Positions 4,336 through 9,292 of a stretch of 9,292 bases of DNA are shown one piece after another. The notes under the pieces are model-generated. The model worked only from the letters and a program-made list of their open reading frames with translations. It did no database searches and was not told the DNA's origin. Made by a program: the position numbers and the translations under genes. The DNA comes from Clostridia bacterium (lineage in GTDB: Bacteria; Bacillota; Clostridia; Oscillospirales; CAG-272): the NCBI GenBank assembly GCA_017612655.1, contig JAGAFM010000117.1, positions 1 to 9,292 of the forward strand. The letters are read 5' to 3'. The first letter of the stretch is position 1, and every line of letters begins with the position of its first letter.

Positions 4336-5979
4336 ATGCATTCCATACCGGACTGGATCAAAAAGACGAAACCAGCCCTTCCCTTTTTCTTCCTCTTCCT
4401 ATGCACCGTTTTATGTTTCTTCTCCTATGGATGGGAGTATTATCCCCAGCTGGACGACTTTATTCAGTATCACAACTACGAATTCGGTGCTTCTATCTCC
4501 GATTTTTGGAAACTCGCCGAGTCGCTCGGCATGCTTTCTGCAAGACCGCTTGCCGGGCTGTCCGATCTGTTCGTCTGGTCATGGTTCTGGGGCTGCCTTC
4601 CCCTGATCCCTCTGATCCTGGCCGCACTCCATACTGCGTCCTGCGGTTTGTTCTATACGGTATTTCACCGCAGATTCAGTTCCGGATGGCTGTTCCCCGT
4701 CCTGTTTCTGCTTCCCCCGCTCGGCCTGGAGGCATCTTACTGGATTTCGGCAGCAACCAGAATAATCCCTGCCGTTTTCTTCTCCGGTCTTGGACTCTTC
4801 TTCTTTGACCGCTATCTTGACTCGGGCAAAGCCGCGTCACTGGCAGCCTCCCTTCTCTTCCCGCTTTTGTCTTTTTGCTACTATGAGCAGGCCATTCCCT
4901 TTACGGTTCTGCTCTATCCTGCTTTTGCCCTTCTCTGCCGAAACGTTTCCCTGAAGGGCAGGCTCTGGTCCGCCGTTCCGGCAGGCATAGCCCTTCTCTA
5001 CCTGTTCTGTTTATCCCTGCTTCCCGAGAGTGCGCTTTACGGCGATCGTTCCGGACTGGTTCAGCCGTTTGGAAACTGGTATTGGACCGTATTTCTGCCT
5101 GATTTGCTCTCGCAGCTGAAATCCGTCTTCCTTGAAGGAAACTTTGCTCTTCTGACCAGGGGGCTGTGGCGAAGCCTTTCCTATATAATCACGGACGGTC
5201 TCTGGCTGTTTGCTCTTCTGATTCTGATCCTTGTCGTCCTCCTCTTTTTCTCCATGCGCGATTCCAAAAAAGAATCCTCCGCTCCCGGAAGATCTCTGAT
5301 TCTCGGCCTCCTGCTAATTCCGACCCCCTGGCTTCCCTTTTTCGTGCTGGAAAACCCCTGGTTCTCCTTTCGCTGCGCAGCTTTTTCGTTCTGCGGGATC
5401 GCCCTTGCCGCGGACTCCCTTCTCCGTCTGGCATCCGAGAGAAGACGGCGGTGGCTCCCGGTGTCCCGTGCGGCGGCTGCAGGACTCGCTCTTGTCTTCT
5501 GTCTCTGCTCCGTTGCCGAGCTCCATGATTACCGGGAGACAGCCTCCGATGATCTTCGCTTCGGAGAACAGATCCTGTCGACTCTGCAGGAGGACGGAGT
5601 CTGGGATCCCGGGCTTCGGATCGGCATTCTGAATTTGGAACCATCCTATCTCGAAGACTCCACCTACACCTATCATGAACATATTCACGGAGTCACGGAG
5701 AGCGAGTGGGCTCTGACAGGATATCTGACCTGTCTTGCAGAAAAACCCGCCCCCTCCGTCGCCCCGCTTCCCTCCTCGCCCATGTACAGGGCCTGGAACC
5801 GTTCGGTCATGCTGCCTGATACCTTCGATGCACTGTATCTGCTTGACCAGAACGGCGATCTTATCCGTGTCACTGCGGTTCTGATGGAAGACGGCTTCTG
5901 GGAACTGACGGATCAATCCGGTCAGACCGTTGGCTCTGTCCGCGAAACGGACGGGATCGGATTTCTGATCTTCCCCTGA
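4336..5979 (+). CDS. Polytopic membrane protein, GT-C-like glycosyltransferase candidate
   Basis: Predicted 547-residue membrane protein. A hydrophobic helix at about residues 14-33 is followed by a loop with YPQLDDFIQY (D40-D41), then SARPLAGL at 68-75. An acidic DD pair in the first outside loop plus a downstream ARPL element is the layout of GT-C glycosyltransferases that use polyprenyl-phosphate sugars, such as the GtrII-like proteins. About eight to ten further hydrophobic segments run to about 395 (clear ones near 85-110, 118-135, 143-160, 168-200, 213-230, 286-306, 320-338, 345-362 and 378-395). The last about 150 residues are soluble and carry no motif I recognise. The ribosome site is the purine run AGGGGAGGGGG (4321-4331) before the ATG. 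No sugar substrate or partner gene is visible. The family assignment rests on topology and the DD/ARPL motifs only; 'membrane protein of unknown function' is the safe fallback. Confidence 0.8.
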   Translation: MHSIPDWIKKTKPALPFFFLFLCTVLCFFSYGWEYYPQLDDFIQYHNYEFGASISDFWKLAESLGMLSARPLAGLSDLFVWSWFWGCLPLIPLILAALHTASCGLFYTVFHRRFSSGWLFPVLFLLPPLGLEASYWISAATRIIPAVFFSGLGLFFFDRYLDSGKAASLAASLLFPLLSFCYYEQAIPFTVLLYPAFALLCRNVSLKGRLWSAVPAGIALLYLFCLSLLPESALYGDRSGLVQPFGNWYWTVFLPDLLSQLKSVFLEGNFALLTRGLWRSLSYIITDGLWLFALLILILVVLLFFSMRDSKKESSAPGRSLILGLLLIPTPWLPFFVLENPWFSFRCAAFSFCGIALAADSLLRLASERRRRWLPVSRAAAAGLALVFCLCSVAELHDYRETASDDLRFGEQILSTLQEDGVWDPGLRIGILNLEPSYLEDSTYTYHEHIHGVTESEWALTGYLTCLAEKPAPSVAPLPSSPMYRAWNRSVMLPDTFDALYLLDQNGDLIRVTAVLMEDGFWELTDQSGQTVGSVRETDGIGFLIFP

Positions 5980-5997
5980 CTCCGCCTGACAGCAAAA

Positions 5998-6039
5998 AGC
6001 TCCCGCCTTTCCGGAAAGCAGCCGGAACAGGCGGGAGCT
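5998..6039. terminator. Strong bidirectional terminator between convergent genes
   Basis: AGCTCCCGCCTTTCCGG (5998-6014) pairs with CCGGAA, a bulged C, and AGGCGGGAGCT (6022-6039): 17 bp around a 7-base loop. TTGTTTTT follows on the forward strand. On the reverse strand the stem is followed by TTTTTGC. It can therefore end both the membrane-protein gene and the reverse-strand operon. Confidence 0.92.
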
Positions 6040-6058
6040 TGTTTTTAAAAGAAGGCAT

Positions 6059-6742
6059 TTAGAATCCTAAAGGCTCAGCGACAAGAATCACCTTGATTCG
6101 GTTGGGAACCAGCTGTCTGGCGCTGATCACATAACCCGAGCAAATCCGGTCGGGGGACTGACATCCCTCGCAAATCGGGAAATCCCCTTTCCCGATTCCT
6201 GCACAGATGCCGGTCGTGGCGCAGGGGGTCTGTTTGCCCAGACGCACGGCATTGGCCGGCGCGGCAACCCGCATGACACGAGCTACAGCTGCGGGAAGAT
6301 CCGGTACAATCTTGTTGCATCCCGCGACCACTACGACGCTCTGCGGTCCGTACAGAAGGGGCGCAACCCGGTTGCAGCGTCCGTCCACATTGTAAAGAAG
6401 TCCCGTCTCCGTGATGGCATTGGAACTCATCGCAAAGACATCCGCGAACATGGCCTCCCGGAAGATCTGCTTCCGTTCCTCGTCGGTCATTCCTTCTGTA
6501 TACCGGTCAAAAAAGCGGTAGGCAGGAGAACGGAAGAGGGTGAGAGCGTCGATTTCGTCCAGGGTGGCGGATCCTCCGACCCCGATGGTACACCCGGGAA
6601 ACAGATAGCGTTCCAAGGCGTCGCGGGCTTCCTGTTTCGTTCCGACCACGACGGCTTCCATCCGGTTTTCGCGGAGAGCCTTCGCGGTGCGTTCGAGCTG
6701 TTGCTCCAGAATCCGGTTCAGATGGGGATTGTTCGACTCCAT
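6059..6742 (-). CDS. LUD-domain (LutC/YkgG-like) protein with C-terminal cysteine cluster
   Basis: Predicted 227-residue cytosolic protein of the LUD family, the fold of the LutC/YkgG lactate-utilisation proteins. Family motifs seen: GVGGSATLDEI at residues 54-64, SSNAITETGLLYNVDG at 106-121, and GCNKIV at 141-146. The C-terminal part adds cysteines at 174, 180, 191, 194 and 201 in a C-x5-C-x10-C-x2-C-x6-C pattern, which suggests a metal or Fe-S site (inference). The ribosome site GGAGGAG (6758-6752, reverse strand) is nine bases before ATG 6742; an in-frame TTG at 6748 is the alternative start and sits too close. It is the last gene of a four-gene reverse-strand operon, 33 bases behind the YbaK/PrdX-like gene, and ends at the bidirectional terminator. 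No LutA or LutB partner is present, so a role in lactate oxidation is not supported by context. Confidence 0.85.
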   Translation of the reverse strand: MESNNPHLNRILEQQLERTAKALRENRMEAVVVGTKQEARDALERYLFPGCTIGVGGSATLDEIDALTLFRSPAYRFFDRYTEGMTDEERKQIFREAMFADVFAMSSNAITETGLLYNVDGRCNRVAPLLYGPQSVVVVAGCNKIVPDLPAAVARVMRVAAPANAVRLGKQTPCATTGICAGIGKGDFPICEGCQSPDRICSGYVISARQLVPNRIKVILVAEPLGF

Positions 6743-6775
6743 AATCAAAAGCTCCTCCTTTTCGAGCTGCGCGGT

Positions 6776-7345
6776 TCATTCCGCGTCATCGGGCAGCAGA
6801 CGGACATAGGTCGGATAATGACCGGTCGAGGGAAGAAAACGGTTTACGAAAACATCCGTTTTCATGCGCAGGGTGGCCGTATTGATACACGGATGACAGC
6901 CAAACCATTCGCAGTTCAGCAGCGCTTCGTCCAGGAGCAGACGGACTTTCTGTTCTTTGTCGAAGATCAGTCCCATGGCGGAGACACTGCCCGGGGTCAG
7001 ATTCAGCAGCTCGGACAATGCCTCTTCTCCCCCGAAGGAAAGGCGTGCGATCCCGAGCTCGTGCGAAAGGTACTTGGTCCGAAATGGCTTGTCTGCCGGC
7101 ATAAGAAGCAGATAATAGACGGTCTTCTGCTGGTTGCAGAGGAAGAGGTTTTTGCAGATCGGGAAGCCGAACACCTCTTCGACCAGCTCGCAGGCTTCCA
7201 TGGTCATCAGCGGTTCGTGAGCCGTCCAGTCGTAGGGGCTCTCCAGCCGGTCCAGCCAGGCAAAGGTATCCCGTTCCTTTTCCAGGGGAATATGACCGTC
7301 CACCCCCTCCGTCGGCGGAGCAGAGTGATACAGCTTCAGCGGCAT
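6776..7345 (-). CDS. Prolyl-tRNA synthetase-associated domain protein (YbaK/PrdX-like aminoacyl-tRNA deacylase)
   Basis: Predicted 189-residue stand-alone editing-domain protein. This superfamily hydrolyses mischarged aminoacyl-tRNA such as Ala-tRNA(Pro) or Cys-tRNA(Pro). Seen in the sequence: PICKNLFLCNQQKTVYYLL at about 62-80 with the conserved lysine K65 after the cysteine, LTPGSVSAMGL at 116-126 (the G-S-V-S loop), and the C-terminal FGCHPCINTATLRM at 148-161 with the HP..NTAT signature of PrdX-like members. The start at 7345 is fixed by AAGGAGG (7359-7353, reverse strand) seven bases upstream. The frame is open back to 7426, which would run through the intergenic hairpin and into the GNAT gene end. 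It is the third gene of the operon, 52 bases behind the GNAT gene with a hairpin in the gap. Intact and of normal length. Which tRNA or amino acid it clears cannot be told. Confidence 0.87.
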   Translation of the reverse strand: MPLKLYHSAPPTEGVDGHIPLEKERDTFAWLDRLESPYDWTAHEPLMTMEACELVEEVFGFPICKNLFLCNQQKTVYYLLLMPADKPFRTKYLSHELGIARLSFGGEEALSELLNLTPGSVSAMGLIFDKEQKVRLLLDEALLNCEWFGCHPCINTATLRMKTDVFVNRFLPSTGHYPTYVRLLPDDAE

Positions 7346-7360
7346 GGAAATACCTCCTTC

Positions 7361-7395
7361 CGAACAACCGTTCCCGCCGGGATCCCGGTTGTTCG
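7361..7395 (-). other. Intercistronic hairpin between the GNAT and deacylase genes
   Basis: CGAACAACCG (7361-7370) and CGGTTGTTCG (7386-7395) form a perfect 10-bp stem around a G+C-rich 15-base centre. It starts just behind the GNAT stop and ends next to the ribosome site of the deacylase gene on the reverse strand. No U-tract follows, so it is more likely an mRNA stability or processing structure than a full terminator. Confidence 0.6.
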
Positions 7396-7397
7396 CC

Positions 7398-7913
7398 TCA
7401 ATTCGAATCGTACTGCCAGACCTCAAGGTCCAGAAGATCGCTCTCGTCCGTTTTATGAAAACCGCATTTTTGCAGGACTCGAACCGATGCCGGATTGTCC
7501 CGTTTGACGCCGCAGATAATACCGTGCACCTTCGGGCGGGAGAGAGCCCAGTCCCGGGCGGCGGAGACCGCCTCGGTCATGTAGCCCATTCCCCGGAACG
7601 GATCCAGCGTCTCGTATCCGAGTTCGACGAGTCCTTTCCGGTCCGGATCTTTTTCGGGAGAATTCATAAACGCAAGCGATCCGACCAGACATCCGTCCTC
7701 GACGCGGTAGATCAGCCGGTTCGAGTACCATCCAAACCGCGAGGGCAGATCCCTTCTTGCGCGCAGCAAAAGTTCCCCGACCGCTTCAGAAAAAGGACCG
7801 TTCCGTTTCGCGGTCTTCATCTCTTCCCTGGTTTGCGCGACAACCCGCAGCCGTTCCGTCCGAAATTCCGCAAAAAGGGGGCGTTCCGCCCCCGGGCGCC
7901 CCACCCTGCTCAT
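7398..7913 (-). CDS. GNAT-family N-acetyltransferase (RimJ/RimL-like)
   Basis: Predicted 171-residue acetyl-CoA-dependent acetyltransferase. The RimJ/RimL-type start 'FRTERLRV' is at residues 17-24. The core runs from the beta strand RVEDGCLVGSLAF (70-82) through VELGYETLDPFRGMGYMTEAV (96-116). RGMGYM (107-112) is the acetyl-CoA pyrophosphate loop (R/Q-x-x-G-x-G/A). Then come CGVKRDNPASVRVLQKCGF (134-152), with the conserved N-x-x-S-x-x-x-x-x-x-x-G-F pattern, and a C-terminal strand. The start codon at 7913 overlaps the stop of the upstream YesL-like gene as ATGA, so translation is probably coupled; the first about 15 residues precede the conserved domain. The acceptor substrate is unknown; this subfamily includes ribosomal-protein and small-molecule acetylators. 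Confidence 0.87.
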   Translation of the reverse strand: MSRVGRPGAERPLFAEFRTERLRVVAQTREEMKTAKRNGPFSEAVGELLLRARRDLPSRFGWYSNRLIYRVEDGCLVGSLAFMNSPEKDPDRKGLVELGYETLDPFRGMGYMTEAVSAARDWALSRPKVHGIICGVKRDNPASVRVLQKCGFHKTDESDLLDLEVWQYDSN

Positions 7914-8938
7914 CCCCGGTCCCGGAAGACGGCGTCTTCCTGCTCCGGTTCCGGATCTTTCGGATGCTCCGCTTCATAGGGATCGATCATGATCTCCTTG
8001 ATTTTCGGATAGGCCGCATACGTGGCCATGAAGGTCATCGTCGAGATCATGAGGAAAATCGGAAGAAGGGCGCCAAGCGGAACGTAGACCGTAAAGATCG
8101 CGTAGCAGGCGGCGCAGAACAGCGCCATTCCCAGAATCGCCAGAATGTTCCGCTTGATTCCGATAATCGAGAAGATAAAGGCGTTCTTGATCAGTTTCGG
8201 AATGGAGAGATCAAAGGTCACCATCATCAGGTACAGATAAAACCGCATGACAAAACTGAAGACGGTGCAGGCGAGAATCAGATAGAAGAAAACGTTATTG
8301 ATAAACGGGCCGATGTTGTAGTAGAAGAAGTAAATATCGTAGAACAGGAGGGCAATCCAGATACAGTCGATGATTCCGAAAGGAAGCGCCTGCTTCCAGT
8401 TTCGCTTGACCGCATGAAGAAAGTCCTGGAAAAAGAAAACCGGTTCGCAGCGGACCATGTTCCTCTGGAGATAAGCGGTTCCCGCGTTCACGATTCCGAA
8501 GGTAAACACCACCAGAGCCGCCAGTCCCATAAACACATAGGTTGCGGCGGTCGGAACATAGCTTACGGTCCGATAACCGTATATTCCGAGCAAGGCGCAG
8601 GTGACGGGATCCGTTCCTCCCGACAGAGCGACCCCGTGCAAGGGAGCGAACAGGGTGCTGACCGGAGCCAGAGTCTGTTGACTGACGTTCCCGGAGCGGG
8701 CGAACAGGTAGAACAGAACGGGAAAGTTTCCGAGGAGATACAGCAGATTCAGCCCGACAATTTTTCCGAAATTCCGGAAGTACAGCTTGAAGAAATTGAT
8801 CAGGTTGTAATCGGTAATCCGGTCCTCCTTGGAGACGCCGTTCTGATTCCGGTCTCCGGAAAGAAACTCATACAGGTTGAACTTCTTTTTGTTCGGATCC
8901 CGGTAGGTACGGAAATTGTTGCGGTTGTTGAATGCCAT
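7910..8938 (-). CDS. YesL/DUF624-family membrane protein
   Basis: Predicted 342-residue integral membrane protein. The N-terminal 45 residues are polar and basic. Hydrophobic segments lie at about 60-80, 132-152, 186-207, 213-240 and 265-310 (probably two passes in the last). The central segment FTFGIVNAGTAYLQRNMVR (145-163), followed by an amphipathic DFLHAVKRNWKQALPFGIID (172-191), matches the usual DUF624 pattern of a G-x-x-x-A segment, an arginine pair and the F-x-x-x-x-K-x-N-x-K-Q helix. The tail after about 320 is rich in E, D and P and likely cytoplasmic. Family members often sit beside carbohydrate ABC transporters; no such genes are in view, so the role here is open. It is the first gene of the operon, with a weak purine-rich ribosome site (AAGGGA, about 7 bases before the ATG) and a candidate promoter at 8987-9015. 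Confidence 0.85.
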   Translation of the reverse strand: MAFNNRNNFRTYRDPNKKKFNLYEFLSGDRNQNGVSKEDRITDYNLINFFKLYFRNFGKIVGLNLLYLLGNFPVLFYLFARSGNVSQQTLAPVSTLFAPLHGVALSGGTDPVTCALLGIYGYRTVSYVPTAATYVFMGLAALVVFTFGIVNAGTAYLQRNMVRCEPVFFFQDFLHAVKRNWKQALPFGIIDCIWIALLFYDIYFFYYNIGPFINNVFFYLILACTVFSFVMRFYLYLMMVTFDLSIPKLIKNAFIFSIIGIKRNILAILGMALFCAACYAIFTVYVPLGALLPIFLMISTMTFMATYAAYPKIKEIMIDPYEAEHPKDPEPEQEDAVFRDRG

Positions 8939-8986
8939 GAAACGTCCCTTCCCCTGTCCTTTCTGTTGTCATTCGGAACCACCCTA

Positions 8987-9015
8987 ATCTTAACATGAAC
9001 CGCCCCGAAATGCAA
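8987..9015 (-). promoter_or_regulatory. Candidate promoter of the yesL-like operon
   Basis: On the reverse strand TTGCAT (9015-9010), a 17-base spacer and TAAGAT (8992-8987), each matching four of six consensus bases, lie 49 bases before the first start codon. No better candidate was seen in this gap. Confidence 0.45.
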
Positions 9016-9036
9016 GCCTTTTTCGGAAACAGAAAT

Positions 9037-9066
9037 CGGGAAGGGAGAAATATCTTTCCCTTCCCG
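9037..9066 (-). terminator. Terminator-like hairpin behind the sortase gene
   Basis: CGGGAAGGGA (9037-9046) pairs perfectly with TCCCTTCCCG (9057-9066), 10 bp around a 10-base loop. On the reverse strand the stem is followed by ATTTCTGTTT, a moderate T-rich tract, so it fits a terminator for the leftward sortase transcript. On the forward strand no T-tract follows. Confidence 0.65.
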
Positions 9067-9157
9067 CCCTATTGGACTTCGTCGGTTTTCTTTCCTTTCT
9101 TCCGATCCCGGTTATCGAACTCCTGACTCTCGGAAAATGTCGGAGAAACTTTCCGTT

Positions 9158-9292
9158 TCACTCCCGGGCAAGTTCTTCAAGCGAACCGAATACGAGGAGT
9201 CTGGCGTTTTCAAATTCGTAGGTACAGGTCGAGAAAACGACAATACTGCTGATTTCCTCTTCCGTCAGACCGGATTGAAACGTGGAATTCTC
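9158..9292 (-). CDS. Class B sortase, C-terminal 44 residues (5' end outside window)
   Basis: The reverse-strand frame is open from the window edge to TGA at 9160-9158. It reads to a stretch with IVVFSTCTYEFENARLLVFG. The S-T-C triad with catalytic Cys (23rd visible residue) and the Arg eight residues later (31st) are the sortase active-site signature. The 'C-T-Y-E-F-x-N-x-R-L-L-V-F-G' spacing is that of class B sortases. These membrane-anchored transpeptidases cut a sorting signal and attach surface proteins to the cell wall or build pili. The catalytic His lies outside the window. Ends with SLEELARE, a normal ending for the fold. A hairpin terminator follows at 9037-9066. Substrate genes would be expected to the right. 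Confidence 0.85.
   Translation of the reverse strand, partial: ENSTFQSGLTEEEISSIVVFSTCTYEFENARLLVFGSLEELARE

Noticed and set aside
6701..7507. 268-codon forward frame opposite the deacylase gene
   Set aside because: Shadow of the reverse-strand deacylase gene, which has a good ribosome site and recognisable motifs.
7757..8998. 413-codon forward frame opposite the YesL-like gene
   Set aside because: It is the antisense shadow of a well-supported membrane-protein gene; its product is low-complexity, charged and matches no family.

Overview
The window looks like a low-to-moderate GC Firmicute, most likely a gut Clostridia member (inference). The signs are SigA-type promoters, strong AGGAGG ribosome sites, a class B sortase tail, a YesL/DUF624 membrane protein and a prolyl-tRNA-deacylase-like protein. 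Base composition changes across the window. Sampled lines in the left third run near 40% G+C, and sampled lines right of about 3.3 kb run near 55-65% (read by eye, not computed).

Left region (1 to about 2983): the end of a probable nucleotidyltransferase, a SAM-dependent methyltransferase, a 0.55 kb stretch without a convincing gene, and an AAA_14/DUF4143 ATPase with its own promoter. Behind the ATPase lie three AAAGGTTTT direct repeats, a long palindromic terminator-like hairpin, and the 3' part of a tRNA-Ser(CGA) that lacks a recognisable 5' half but keeps CCA and the tRNA terminator. The simplest reading is that this is the distal end of an integrated element that used tRNA-Ser as its attachment site. 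The terminator and everything to its right would then be host chromosome.

A 193-194 bp sequence occurs twice in direct orientation, at 989-1182 and 3034-3226, on either side of the ATPase and tRNA fragment. Each copy starts with a 21-nt-arm inverted repeat that pairs almost perfectly around a 34-nt loop. I do not recognise the family. Between copy 1 and the ATPase gene a strong promoter points left, away from the ATPase promoter, into sequence with no clear gene.

Right region, forward strand: a sugar-phosphate isomerase/epimerase-like TIM barrel behind a perfect TTGACA-N17-TATAAT promoter, its terminator, and a large GT-C-like membrane protein. A strong bidirectional terminator (5998-6039) separates these from an operon on the reverse strand. 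In transcription order that operon is YesL-like membrane protein, GNAT acetyltransferase (ATGA overlap), YbaK/PrdX-like deacylase and LUD-domain protein. Farther right, also on the reverse strand, is the C-terminal end of a class B sortase followed by its own terminator.

The two sides look functionally unrelated: accessory and mobile on the left, ordinary metabolism and envelope genes on the right.
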